Shown here: piece by piece, positions 40,641-48,940 of the stretch | Layout: every line of letters begins with the position of its first letter | Position numbering within the stretch: the stretch's first letter is position 1 | NCBI RefSeq assembly: GCF_000519325.1 | Contig: NZ_KI912613.1 | Location: 340,864 to 404,863, forward strand | DNA length: 64,000 nt | Origin: Patulibacter minatonensis DSM 18081 | GTDB taxonomy: Bacteria; Actinomycetota; Thermoleophilia; Solirubrobacterales; Solirubrobacteraceae | Reading direction: 5' to 3' | Notes under the pieces: generated by a model | The model's input: only the letters and a program-made list of their open reading frames with translations | Database searches by the model: none | What the model was told of the DNA's origin: nothing | Position numbers and translations under genes: made by a program

Positions 40641-42050
40641 ATGCGTGTCCCGTCCCGATCCGTGTCCTCGCCCCTCCTCGTCGCCCTGCTCGGCCTCTCG
40701 GGGGTCGCCGCGGGGTCAGCCGCGGCGGCACCGTCCCCCGGCGCGGAGTCCGCGAAGGACCGGATCTATCCGACGATCGGCAACGGCGGGTACGACGTCC
40801 AGCACTACGACCTGGCGCTCGACTACCGGCCCGCCGCGAAGCGCCTGTCGGGGACCGCGACGATCACGGCGCGGGCGACCCAGGACCTCAGCCGGTTCAC
40901 GCTCGACTACGCGGGGCCGGCCGTCTCGGCGGTGACCGTCGACGGCCGCCCCGCCCCGGTGCTGCGGGTGCGGCGGACGAGGAAGCTGCGGATCACGCCC
41001 CCGGTGCCGATCACCTCGGGCGCGCCGTTCGTCGTGGCGGTGACGTACGCCGGCCGACCGCGCCCGACGTCGACGGCGGGCCCCGACGAGGGCTTCATCC
41101 CGACGCGTCGCGGGGCGGTCGTGACGTCCGAGCCCGTCGGCGCGAAGACGTGGTTCCCCGGCAACGACGTGCCGTTCGACAAGGCCGCGTACACGCTCCG
41201 GATGACCGTCCCGCGCGGCCTCGACGTCGTCGGCAACGGCGTACTGCGGTCGAAGGTGCCGGGCGCGACGGGCACGACCTTCACCTGGGTCGAGGACCAG
41301 CCGCTCTCGACGTACCTCATGACCGCGAACGTCGGGCGGTTCCGGGTCTCCACGTCGACCGGCCCGGGCGGCATCCCGATCTACGACGCGGTCGCGCCGG
41401 CCGCGGCGGAGCAGACCCGGGAGGAGGGCGGGATCGCGGCGCAGCCGGACATCCTGGCCGTGTTCTCGAAGCGCTTCGGCGCCTACCCGTTCACGACCTC
41501 GGGGAGCACCGTCTTCGACGAACCCGCGCTCGGGTTCGCGCTCGAGAACCAGTCGCGCCCGACGTACTCCTCCGCGCCCGACGCCTCGACGGTCGCCCAC
41601 GAGCTGGCGCACCAGTGGTTCGGCGACGCGGTCACCCTGCGCCGCTGGAGCGACATCTGGCTCAACGAGGGGTTCGCGACGTGGGCGCAGTGGTACTACG
41701 ACGCGCACCGCAAGTATTACTTCCCGACCCGCGCGAACCTGCGCGGTGTGCTCCGCATCGAGGATCGCGCCTTCTGGAACGTCGCCCCGGCCGCCCCGCG
41801 CAGCCGTGCGGAGCTGTTCGACGGCGCCGTGTACTTCCGGGGCGCGGCGACGCTCGAGGCCCTCCGGGGGCGCATCGGCGACGCGCGCTTCACGACTCTC
41901 CTGCGGCGCTGGTACGCCGAGCACCGCGCGGCACCGACGACGACGCGGCAGTTCACGGCGCTGGCCGAGGAGGTCGCCGGGCGCGACCTGACCCCGTTCT
42001 TCCGGGCGTGGCTCTACGCCCACCGGAAGCCGGCGAAGCGCTTCCGCTGA
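40641..42050 (+). CDS. Secreted M1-family metallopeptidase (short form)
   Basis: A 469-residue protein with signal peptide about 8-30. It has an N-terminal beta-sandwich domain (YDVQHYDLALDYRPAAKRLSGTATI) and a thermolysin-like catalytic domain: GFALEN (298-303, in place of GAMEN), zinc motif HELAHQWFGD (320-329, H320, E321, H324) and the third ligand NEGFA (E343), 19 residues after the last His. It is about half the length of classic aminopeptidase N because the C-terminal helical domain is missing, as in other short actinobacterial secreted M1 peptidases. Substrate unknown. Confidence 0.92.
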   Translation: MRVPSRSVSSPLLVALLGLSGVAAGSAAAAPSPGAESAKDRIYPTIGNGGYDVQHYDLALDYRPAAKRLSGTATITARATQDLSRFTLDYAGPAVSAVTVDGRPAPVLRVRRTRKLRITPPVPITSGAPFVVAVTYAGRPRPTSTAGPDEGFIPTRRGAVVTSEPVGAKTWFPGNDVPFDKAAYTLRMTVPRGLDVVGNGVLRSKVPGATGTTFTWVEDQPLSTYLMTANVGRFRVSTSTGPGGIPIYDAVAPAAAEQTREEGGIAAQPDILAVFSKRFGAYPFTTSGSTVFDEPALGFALENQSRPTYSSAPDASTVAHELAHQWFGDAVTLRRWSDIWLNEGFATWAQWYYDAHRKYYFPTRANLRGVLRIEDRAFWNVAPAAPRSRAELFDGAVYFRGAATLEALRGRIGDARFTTLLRRWYAEHRAAPTTTRQFTALAEEVAGRDLTPFFRAWLYAHRKPAKRFR

Positions 42051-42057
42051 CGCCGGG

Positions 42058-42774
42058 TCACGCGGGCGGGACGTCGCCCTCGAGCTGCGCTGCGACGACC
42101 GCCGCGGCCACCCCCACGTCCCCGTCGCGCACGGCCGCCGCGAGCGCCAGCAGCGCGGCAGGATCGTCGGGAGCGAGCGCGATCGCGAGCTCGGGGAATG
42201 CGGCGACGGCCTGGTTCAGCGAGTTGAGCATCAGCCGGTAGGCGACGTTCCCGGACCCGGCGACGACGGCGCGCCAGAGGTCCTCGTACGCGGTGGCGAC
42301 CAGGGCCGGGCCCTCTCCGCGGTCGACCGCGACCGCCACGGCCTCGACGAGCACGGACACGTGCGCGCGCTCGTCGGCGTCCGCGAGGTCGACGAACCGG
42401 CGCACCGCGTCGACGCCGATCAGGGCCCGCAGCTCGAGCACGGAGCGGACCACCTCGGCGGGTGGCCCGGCGTCGCCGCCGGTGTCGCGGACGAGGTCGA
42501 GGAGCAGGTCGAGCCCGCCGGTCTCGCGCCAGTCCTGGACGCGCGTCGCGCCGCCCTGCGTGATGCGGACCAGCCCGGCCTGCTCGAGCCGCTTGAGCGC
42601 CTCGCGGACGGCGTGGCGGTTGACGCCGTGGCGCTCGGCCAGCGTGCGCTCGGACGACATCGCGTCGCCGGGGGCCAGGTCGCCGGCCAGGATCTCGGCC
42701 CGCAGCCGGTCGTGGAGGACGTCGGACACCCGGCGTCCCGGGCCCGTCCCTCCGTCGACCACGCGCGTCGCCAT
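42058..42774 (-). CDS. GntR/FadR-family transcriptional regulator
   Basis: A 238-residue regulator from ATG 42774. The winged HTH is VSDVLHDRLRAEILAGDLAPGDAMSSERTLAERHGVNRHAVREALKRLEQAGLVRITQGGATRV (about 18-80). A C-terminal all-helical FCD/FadR-like ligand domain follows (about 95-238), with VLELRALIGVDAVRRFVDLA near its start. FadR-type proteins usually sense acyl-CoA or carboxylates. The tandem TGGT-N3-ACCA sites at 40474-40509 are candidate targets. It ends 7 nt from the peptidase stop (convergent) and is divergent from the dodecin gene. Confidence 0.87.
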   Translation of the reverse strand: MATRVVDGGTGPGRRVSDVLHDRLRAEILAGDLAPGDAMSSERTLAERHGVNRHAVREALKRLEQAGLVRITQGGATRVQDWRETGGLDLLLDLVRDTGGDAGPPAEVVRSVLELRALIGVDAVRRFVDLADADERAHVSVLVEAVAVAVDRGEGPALVATAYEDLWRAVVAGSGNVAYRLMLNSLNQAVAAFPELAIALAPDDPAALLALAAAVRDGDVGVAAAVVAAQLEGDVPPA

Positions 42775-42858
42775 GCCGGGATTCTGCCATCGCGCGCCGG
42801 GTAGACGCCGCTCGAGGCGCCGGACGGCGCGTTCGTTCCCCGATCCACGAGGTCCAAG

Positions 42859-43071
42859 ATGTCCGACAACGTCTACCGCACGATCAAGGTCACCGGCAGC
42901 TCCACCGAGAGCGTCGCCGAGGCGATCCGCAAGGGCGTGTCCGCCACCGCCTCCTCGGTGGAGAACGTCGAGTGGTTCGAGGTCACCTCGATCCGCGGTC
43001 ACGTCACCGACGGCAGCGTCGAGCACTTCCAGGTGACGATGGACATCGGGCACCAGGTCACCGAGAAGTAG
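42859..43071 (+). CDS. Dodecin (flavin-storage protein)
   Basis: A 70-residue protein with the complete dodecin pattern: NVYRTIKVTGSSTESVAEAIRKGVSATASSVENVEWFEVTSIRGHV...EHFQVTMDIG. Trp39 and Gln58 occupy the flavin-stacking and binding positions known from dodecins. Dodecins form hollow 12-mers that store FMN, riboflavin or CoA. In this window, flavin also matters for the ApbE-NuoF operon, but no direct link is visible. Preceded by a weak upstream region (42775-42858) shared with the divergent FadR gene. Confidence 0.93.
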   Translation: MSDNVYRTIKVTGSSTESVAEAIRKGVSATASSVENVEWFEVTSIRGHVTDGSVEHFQVTMDIGHQVTEK

Positions 43072-43076
43072 CGGCC

Positions 43077-43104
43077 CGGTAGGCCGGCCCAGGGCCGCCT
43101 ACCG
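43077..43104. terminator. Bidirectional hairpin between dodecin and thioesterase genes
   Basis: CGGTAGGC (43077-43084) and GCCTACCG (43097-43104) form an 8-bp stem around a GC-rich 12-nt loop. It begins 6 nt after the dodecin stop and overlaps the last codons of the convergent thioesterase gene. Confidence 0.5.
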
Positions 43105-43509
43105 CTCGAACGGGACGTTCTGGAGTCGCACCCGCCCCTGCGCGACGAGCTTGCCGTCCTCGCGCGTCAGGTCGCACTGCCAGAGCTGGCCGGTCCGCCC
43201 CTGGTGGATCGGCCACGCGCGCACGTCCAGGCGCCCCTCCGTGTGGGCGCGGACGAAGTCGGTGTGGTTCGACAGGCCGACCGCGTACATCCCCTGGTCC
43301 AGCACGGCCGCGGACGCGCCGATGCTGCACGCCGACTCGACCGCGGTCGCGTGGACGCCGCCGTGCACGACGCCCCACGGGGTGTGGTGGTCGACGCCGG
43401 CGTCGATGTGGCCGGTCACCTCGGTGCCGGTCGCGACGTCGGTCTCGAACCCGGCGCCCTTCAGGAACGCGTTGGCGGCGGCGAGCGACAGGTCGGGTGT
43501 CTGGGTCAT
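43099..43509 (-). CDS. Hotdog-fold thioesterase (PaaI-like)
   Basis: A 136-residue protein from ATG 43509, which overlaps the MFS stop (ATGA). The hotdog signature is DAGVDHHTPWGVVHGGVHATAVESACSIGAS (about 37-67), followed by YAVGLSNHTDFVRAHTEGRLDVRAWPIHQGRTGQLWQCDLTREDGKLVAQGRVRLQNV. Such enzymes hydrolyse acyl- or aryl-CoA thioesters. It shares an mRNA with the MFS transporter, controlled in all likelihood by the divergent HxlR regulator. Confidence 0.9.
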   Translation of the reverse strand: MTQTPDLSLAAANAFLKGAGFETDVATGTEVTGHIDAGVDHHTPWGVVHGGVHATAVESACSIGASAAVLDQGMYAVGLSNHTDFVRAHTEGRLDVRAWPIHQGRTGQLWQCDLTREDGKLVAQGRVRLQNVPFER

Positions 43510-44945
43510 GCGAGGGCCTTCTCGGTGCTGGGGGTCGTGCGGTCCCGGGCGGGCCGCAGCAGGATCAGGACGGCGAGCGCGCCGCCGAGCGCGATGCCGG
43601 CCACGACGAGCAGCAGGCTGTTCATCGCGCCGGTCGCGGCGGAGGCGGCCGACTGGCCGAGGTCGACGCGGTCGGCGGTGCCGGTCCGCAGCAGGCCGAC
43701 GACGAGCGGGACGCCGAGCGCCGCGCCGAGGTAGCGCGCGGTGTTGTTCGCGCCCGCGCCCATGCCGCTCCTCGAGGGCGGGACGACGGAGACGGCGGCC
43801 TGCGCCAGCGCGGCGTTGAGGAACCCCGTCCCGACGCCCAGGACCGCGAGTCCGGGCGCGAAGTGGCCCGCCCCGGAGTCTGCGTCCAGGCCGCGCATGA
43901 GGAGCAGGCCGACACCGCAGACCACGAGCCCGATCGCGGTCTGCACGCGCGGCGTGAGGAAGCGCCCCAGCACGCGTGCGCGCATCGAGACGCCGAACGC
44001 GACGACCGACCACGGGAGCCCCCAGAGGGCCGCGCCGACGACGGTCGCCCCGAGCGCTATGTGCATCCACGTCATCACGTAGCTCATGAACGACAGGACG
44101 GCGAGGCCCAGGACGAACGAGCCGACGAGCGCGCCGGTGAACGCCGGTCGGGCCAGCAGGCGGACGTCGAAGAGCGGCGCGGCGGAGCGCAGCTCCCACC
44201 GCGCGAAGGCGGCGAGCAGCACGACCGTGACGGCGAACGCGACGAGCGGGACGGCCCCGCCCCAGCCGGCCGCGTTCCCCTGGACCACCGCGGCGGTGAG
44301 CGCCGTCAGGCCGCCGGCCAGGAGCGCGGCGCCCACCGGGTCGACCGCGCGGCGCTCGGGGGCGCGCGACTCCTCGAGGCCCCGGCCTGCCGGGACGAGC
44401 GCGGCGAGGGCCACCACCCCGAGGACCGCGTAGGCGACGCGCCAGTCCGCAGCGTCGGCGATCAGCGCCCCGGCGAGCGGGCCGATCGCGATCCCGGCGC
44501 CGATCATCGCGCCCCACACGCCGGTGGCGTGGACGCGCGACGGGCCGGCCGGGAACGCGTGGGCGATCAGGGAGAGCGACGACGCGAGGAGCGCGGCGCC
44601 GCCGATCCCCTGCAGGGCGCGGGCGAGGCTGAGGACGAGCACGCTCGGGGCGGCCGCGGCGACGAGGCTCCCGACGCCGTAGACGGCGAGGCCACCGAGG
44701 AAGATCCGCCGCCGCCCGAGGTCGTCCGCGAGGCTGCCGGCCACCAGGAGCGCGCCGGCGAGCCCGACGGACATCGACGAGACGATCCAGGTCCGCCCGA
44801 CGTCGCCGGCCGACAGGTCGGGGACGATCGTCGCGAGCATCCCGAGCGGGAGCGTGAACGCGACGAGGACGAGCGCGGTCGCGGCGCCCGCGATCCGGAG
44901 GGTGGCCCGGGCCCGTGGGCTGGGTTCGTCGGACGGACCGTGCAT
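43506..44945 (-). CDS. MFS drug:proton antiporter (DHA2/EmrB-like)
   Basis: A 479-residue transporter from ATG 44945; an ATG at 44957 gives 483. I prefer 44945 because TATGGT (44953-44958, minus strand) would be a -10 box 7 nt upstream and gives a leaderless mRNA. Twelve to fourteen helices; motif A GSLADDLGRRRIFLGGL (near 75-91) and a motif-C-like GVWGAMIGAGIAIGPLAGALI (near 140-160). It ends with DRTTPSTEKALA. The family exports drugs or small metabolites. Coupled with the thioesterase gene and divergent from hxlR-type gene at 45001. Confidence 0.9.
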   Translation of the reverse strand: MHGPSDEPSPRARATLRIAGAATALVLVAFTLPLGMLATIVPDLSAGDVGRTWIVSSMSVGLAGALLVAGSLADDLGRRRIFLGGLAVYGVGSLVAAAAPSVLVLSLARALQGIGGAALLASSLSLIAHAFPAGPSRVHATGVWGAMIGAGIAIGPLAGALIADAADWRVAYAVLGVVALAALVPAGRGLEESRAPERRAVDPVGAALLAGGLTALTAAVVQGNAAGWGGAVPLVAFAVTVVLLAAFARWELRSAAPLFDVRLLARPAFTGALVGSFVLGLAVLSFMSYVMTWMHIALGATVVGAALWGLPWSVVAFGVSMRARVLGRFLTPRVQTAIGLVVCGVGLLLMRGLDADSGAGHFAPGLAVLGVGTGFLNAALAQAAVSVVPPSRSGMGAGANNTARYLGAALGVPLVVGLLRTGTADRVDLGQSAASAATGAMNSLLLVVAGIALGGALAVLILLRPARDRTTPSTEKALA

Positions 44946-44964
44946 GGCGGGCACCATAGCGCGC

Positions 44965-44994
44965 TTGGGTTCTTCGCGCGAACTCAGCTAGGAT
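44965..44994. promoter_or_regulatory. HxlR operator and divergent leaderless promoters
   Basis: TTGGGTTC (44965-44972) and GAACTCAG (44980-44987) are near inverted repeats (6 of 8) with a 7-nt spacer, between the divergent MFS and HxlR starts. TAGGAT (44989-44994) is a -10 box 6 nt before GTG 45001, with TTGGGT (44965-44970) as a -35 at 18 nt. The arrangement suggests HxlR controls both directions. Confidence 0.55.
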
Positions 44995-45000
44995 CGTCCC

Positions 45001-45477
45001 GTGGACCTCCGCCAGTACGACTCGGCGACGTGCTCCGTCGCCCGCGCCCTCGACATCGTCGGGCAGCCGTGGGTGCTGCTCGTGCTCCGCGAGGCGTTCT
45101 ACGGCCTGCGCCGCTTCTCCGACATCCAGGACCATCTCGGCGTGTCGCGCTCGGTGCTCGCGTCCCGGCTGGAGGCGATGGTCCGGGAGGACCTGCTGGA
45201 GCGCCGTCCCTACCGCGAGCCCGGGCAGCGCGAGCGCACCGAGTACGTCCTCACCGACAAGGGCCGTGGGCTCTACCCCGTCATCGTCGCGTTGCGCCAG
45301 TGGGGCGACGAGCACCTCACGGGCGACGCCGGCGTCCCCGTCCACACCGAGCACGAGGGCTGCGGCGCGACGGTCCGCGCCGCCCTGGTCTGCGACGCGG
45401 GGCACGTCGTCGGGGTCGACGAGGTGGAGCGCCGCCCCGGGCCGGGACACCGCCTCCGCGCGACCGCCGCGCACTGA
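45001..45477 (+). CDS. HxlR-family transcriptional regulator
   Basis: A 158-residue regulator from GTG 45001, probably leaderless. The HxlR winged helix is CSVARALDIVGQPWVLLVLREAFYGLRRFSDIQDHLGVSRSVLASRLEAMVREDLLERRPYREPGQRERTEYVLTDKGRGLYPVIVALRQWGDEHL (about 10-105). A short Cys-containing C-terminal part (HEGCGATVRAALVCDAGH) could bind metal or react with electrophiles. HxlR proteins often respond to reactive aldehydes, quinones or drugs. The divergent MFS-thioesterase operon is the likely target. Confidence 0.92.
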   Translation: MDLRQYDSATCSVARALDIVGQPWVLLVLREAFYGLRRFSDIQDHLGVSRSVLASRLEAMVREDLLERRPYREPGQRERTEYVLTDKGRGLYPVIVALRQWGDEHLTGDAGVPVHTEHEGCGATVRAALVCDAGHVVGVDEVERRPGPGHRLRATAAH

Positions 45478-45506
45478 CCGGTGGGCCGGTGACCGCGCCG
45501 CTCGCG

Positions 45507-45512
45507 TAGCGT
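45507..45512 (+). promoter_or_regulatory. TAGCGT box before the DUF6629 gene
   Basis: TAGCGT lies 12 nt before ATG 45525. It has the same sequence as the boxes at 12491 and 30486 but is slightly further from the start, so a very short leader is possible. Confidence 0.35.
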
Positions 45513-45524
45513 CCCCGGCGCCCC

Positions 45525-46220
45525 ATGTGTCTCTCCCCCGAGGTCGACTTCGTCGGCGGCACCGCGATCGCCGCGATCGGCGTGGCGACCCTCACCCAGG
45601 TCCGCCGACCACGCGACCTCGTGATCGCCGCCCTGCCGCTCGGCTTCGGCGTGCACCAGTTCGTCGAGGGGTTCGTGTGGCTCGGCCTGCGCGGCCAGGT
45701 CTCGGCCGGCGTCGGGAACGCCGCCCGGGACGCCTACGTGATCTACGCGCAGGCGGTCCTCCCGATGCTCGTGCCGCTCGGCTTCGCCCTGCTGGAGCCC
45801 GAGCGGCGGCGCCGCATGCTCGTCTGGCCGTTCGCGGTCCTCGGGCTCGTCACCGGACTCTTCCTGCTGTGGCAGGTCACGCAGTGGCCGATCGTCGCCG
45901 AGGAGCGCGCCCACTGCGTCGCCTACACCACGCACACGCCCTACGCGATCCCCAGCGCCACCGCCTACGTCCTGGCGGTCTGCGCCCCGGCGCTGCTCTC
46001 GAGCCGCCGGTACCTGCGCTGGTTCGGCGTCCTGAACGTCGTCGGCCTGCTGGGCGCGGCGACGATGCAGGAGGAGGAGTTCACCTCGGTCTGGTGCCTC
46101 TACGCCGCCGTCATGAGCGTGCTGATCCTCGTGCACTTCCGGCGCGAGCGACGCGGCCCGCCGGGCGCCGGCGCCCGCGCGGCGCCCGCCGCGGCCGACG
46201 GGACGCCGACCGCGACCTGA
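45525..46220 (+). CDS. DUF6629-type seven-helix membrane protein
   Basis: A 231-residue protein starting MCLSPEVDFVGGTAIAAIGVATL, which is the start pattern I associate with the DUF6629 family. About seven membrane helices alternate with short loops; LGFGVHQFVEGFVWLG (helix 2) and WCLYAAVMSVLILVHF (helix 7) are typical. The C-terminus is a short Pro/Ala tail. Function unknown. The cupin gene starts 31 nt after its stop on the same strand. Confidence 0.78.
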   Translation: MCLSPEVDFVGGTAIAAIGVATLTQVRRPRDLVIAALPLGFGVHQFVEGFVWLGLRGQVSAGVGNAARDAYVIYAQAVLPMLVPLGFALLEPERRRRMLVWPFAVLGLVTGLFLLWQVTQWPIVAEERAHCVAYTTHTPYAIPSATAYVLAVCAPALLSSRRYLRWFGVLNVVGLLGAATMQEEEFTSVWCLYAAVMSVLILVHFRRERRGPPGAGARAAPAAADGTPTAT

Positions 46221-46251
46221 CGCCGTCCGCGGCCCCGGGGACACTCGGCGG

Positions 46252-46806
46252 ATGACCCAGCTCGGCGGCGTCCCGGAGGCCCGGATCCTCGACACGGAGC
46301 ACGGTCGCGTGCCCGCGGACGGCGGGTGGTGGGCGATGAACGTCGGCGACCTGGCCTGGCGGACCGTCGAGGGCACGGGCGCGTGGTGCGTGTTCGAGTC
46401 GCCCGACGCCCGGTCGGCGACCCTCGGGATCGGCGTGCACGTCCTCTGGCCCAGGGACACGCCCGGGAAGTACCACGCGGAGGACCAGCAGGAGGGCTTC
46501 CTCGTGCTCGAGGGCCGGTGCATCGCGATCGTCGAGGGGCAGGAGCGGCGGCTCGGGCGCTGGGACTACCTGCACTGCCCGCCCGGGACGGCGCACATCA
46601 CCGTGGGTGCGGAGGGCGGTCCCTGCGCGATCCTCATGGTCGGCACCCGCGGACCGGACGAGCACACCCGCTACCTGACCGACCCGGCCGCCGCGCGGCA
46701 CGGGGCGGCGGTGGACGTCGAGACGGACTCGTCGGCCGAGGCGTACGCGGGCCGACCGCCGATCCGCGACGTCCGCGCGCCGTGGCCCGCGGCGCCGGAC
46801 GTCTGA
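46252..46806 (+). CDS. Cupin-domain protein
   Basis: A 184-residue protein with one double-stranded beta-helix: GIGVHVLWPRDTPGKYHAEDQQEGFLVLEGRCIAIVEGQERRLGRWDYLHCPPGTAHITVGAEGGPCAILMVG (about 60-130). The metal ligands of motif 1 are partly present (H-A-E-D-Q-Q-E) and motif 2 gives H (GTAHI). The N-terminal WWAMNVGDLAWR and C-terminal regions resemble cupins annotated as quercetin- or sugar-binding, but I cannot name a substrate. It is probably co-transcribed with the DUF6629 gene. Confidence 0.85.
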   Translation: MTQLGGVPEARILDTEHGRVPADGGWWAMNVGDLAWRTVEGTGAWCVFESPDARSATLGIGVHVLWPRDTPGKYHAEDQQEGFLVLEGRCIAIVEGQERRLGRWDYLHCPPGTAHITVGAEGGPCAILMVGTRGPDEHTRYLTDPAAARHGAAVDVETDSSAEAYAGRPPIRDVRAPWPAAPDV

Positions 46807-46839
46807 GCCGCCGGGGCGCGGACGCCCGCCCGGCGCCCG

Positions 46840-48717
46840 TCAGCCCGTGCCGAGGATCCGCGCGAGCAGCGAGTCCGCGTCGTAGCCGCAGTCGAGCCGC
46901 TCGCCGTCGAGGAAGACCGTCGGCGTGCCGGTGACGCCGCTGCGCGCCGCACCGTCGACGTCCGCGCGCACCGCCGGGAGCCGCACGTGGTGGCGCAGGT
47001 CGTCGGCGACGCGGTCGGGGTCGAGCCCGGCGTCGCCCGCGATCGCCAGCAGGTCGGCGGGCCCGAGGTCGTCGCCCACCGGGTGGTGGAGCAGCCGGCG
47101 GTGCATCTCCCAGAAGCGCCCCTGCGCGGCGGCCGACAGCGCCGCCTCGGCCGCCAGCGTGGCGCCCGGGTGGACGTCCTCGTTCGGGAGGTGCCGCGGC
47201 ACGTAGCGCAGCAGGTGCCCGGCGCGCTCGCGCACGACCTCGAGCTCGGCCGCCAGCGCCCGGGTGTGCGGATCCTCGTAGTCGCCGTAGACCACCAGCG
47301 TCCGCGGAGCGTCCGGTGCGCCGAGGATCCGGTCGTGCATCGGATCGACGGGCGGGTCGAGCGGCACCGCCTCCCCGGTGTCGTCCGCGTCGTCGGTCCC
47401 CCGCCGGACGAGCAGCACCGTGCCCGCGACCGCGGCCAGCACGGACGCGACCAGCACGCCGATCTTCGCCTCGTCGCGCAGGGCCTCGTCGTCGAACGCG
47501 AGCTCCGCGACGAACAGCGAGACGGTGAAGCCGATCCCCGCCAGGGTCGCGGCCCCGGGGAGATGCCCGCCCCGCATGCCGTGCGGCAGCGGCCCGACGC
47601 GCGACCGGACGGCGAGCGCCGTGCTCAGCCCGATCCCCAGCAGCTTGCCGAGGACGAGCCCGGCCACGACGCCGATCGTCACCGGGGACGTGAGGGCGCG
47701 GTCCAGCGCGTCGCCGTCGAGTGCGACCCCCGCGTTGGCGAGCGCGAACAGCGGGACGACGACGTAGCTCGTCCAGGGATGGATGCCGGTCTGGAAGCGC
47801 TCGTTCGGCGAGACCGCCGAGGCGAGCTCGAGGACCGCCGCCCGCCCGCCCGCCGGCGTCGGGGTCCGCCGGAAGAGCCGGGTGACGCTCGCGGCCCGCT
47901 CGACGTCCGCGCGCCGCGGCGGGTGGACCGCGGTGATCAGGCCCATCGCCACACCGGCGATCGTCGGGTGGATGCCGGACTTCAGGGTCGCGTACCAGAG
48001 GACGACGCCCGCGACGAGGTACGCGGGCCCGCGCCAGGTCGGCCCGTAGCGCCGGGCCAGCACGATCGCGACGAGGATTCCACCGGCCGCGGCGAGCGCC
48101 GTCAGGTCGATCCCGGACGAGTAGAAGAGCGCGATCACGGCGATCGCGCCGACGTCGTCGACGATCGCCAGCGTCAGCAGGAAGACGCGGACGCCCGGCG
48201 GGACGCGGGGCCCCAGCAGCGCGAGCGCCCCGAGGACGAACGCGATGTCGGTCGCCATCACGATGCCCCAGCCGTGGGCGCCCTCCCCGCCGGCGTTGAT
48301 CGCGGTGAAGACGAGCGCCGGCGCGACCATGCCGGCGAACGCGGCGATCGCGGGGACGGCGGCGGCGCGGCGGTCGCGGAGCTCGCCGAGCTCGAGCTCG
48401 CGCCGGATCTCGAGGCCGACGACGTAGAAGAAGAGCGCCATCAGGCCGTCGTTGACCCAGTGCCGGAGGTCCTCGTCGACGCCGGTCCCGGAGAGCTCGA
48501 TCCGCAGGTGCGCTCCCCACAGGTCGTCGTAGGCGTCCGAGAGCGGGGAGTTCGCCCAGACGAGGGCGACGATCGTCGCGACGAGCAGGAGGCCCGCGCT
48601 TCCGGTCTCGGTCGCGAGGAACTGCCGGAGCGTCCGCGAGCCGCGGTCGGTCCACGGCGTGCGGGCCGGTGGGCCCGACGCCGGGGCGGCGACGGGTGGC
48701 GAGTGCTCGGAGGTCAT
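46840..48717 (-). CDS. nhaA: NhaA Na+/H+ antiporter fused to a cysteine-less thioredoxin-like domain
   Basis: A 625-residue protein. Residues about 30-430 are NhaA with 11-12 helices: MATDIAFVLGALALLG (D157) and LTLAIVDDVGAIAVIALFY (D187, D188) correspond to the ion-binding aspartates of NhaA. Residues about 450-625 are a DsbA/thioredoxin-like fold: TLVVYGDYEDPHTRALAAELEVVRE, RFWEMHRRLLHH, SGVTGTPTVFLDGERLDCGYD. The cis-Pro is kept (GTPT), but the active site CxxC is EDPHT, without Cys, so it cannot be redox-active by the usual chemistry. NhaA-thioredoxin fusions are known in actinobacteria. Two copies of GTCGACGAC (48730, 48743) lie upstream. Confidence 0.92.
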   Translation of the reverse strand: MTSEHSPPVAAPASGPPARTPWTDRGSRTLRQFLATETGSAGLLLVATIVALVWANSPLSDAYDDLWGAHLRIELSGTGVDEDLRHWVNDGLMALFFYVVGLEIRRELELGELRDRRAAAVPAIAAFAGMVAPALVFTAINAGGEGAHGWGIVMATDIAFVLGALALLGPRVPPGVRVFLLTLAIVDDVGAIAVIALFYSSGIDLTALAAAGGILVAIVLARRYGPTWRGPAYLVAGVVLWYATLKSGIHPTIAGVAMGLITAVHPPRRADVERAASVTRLFRRTPTPAGGRAAVLELASAVSPNERFQTGIHPWTSYVVVPLFALANAGVALDGDALDRALTSPVTIGVVAGLVLGKLLGIGLSTALAVRSRVGPLPHGMRGGHLPGAATLAGIGFTVSLFVAELAFDDEALRDEAKIGVLVASVLAAVAGTVLLVRRGTDDADDTGEAVPLDPPVDPMHDRILGAPDAPRTLVVYGDYEDPHTRALAAELEVVRERAGHLLRYVPRHLPNEDVHPGATLAAEAALSAAAQGRFWEMHRRLLHHPVGDDLGPADLLAIAGDAGLDPDRVADDLRHHVRLPAVRADVDGAARSGVTGTPTVFLDGERLDCGYDADSLLARILGTG

Positions 48718-48940
48718 GGGGTTCCCGGGGTCGACGACGTGTGTCGACGACCAGGCTTCCCGTCACACCGTGGCCCATCGTAGAGGGCCATGCCTCGAGG
48801 GGCCCCGGCGCGACGGTCGCCGACGGCCCGCTCGACCCGGGTGGGAGCGGTCGTGCACCGTCCGCACAGCGCTTCTCGCGCCGGATAGGGTCGGCCGAAA
48901 CGTCCGCCGTGTGGGGCGGAACGCATCGAGGAGCAGCACG

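Noticed and set aside
48730-48751. GTCGACGAC pair upstream of nhaA as a regulator box
   Set aside because: Two 9-bp copies 13 bp apart in GC-rich DNA may be chance, and GTCGAC is common here; not enough to call a site.
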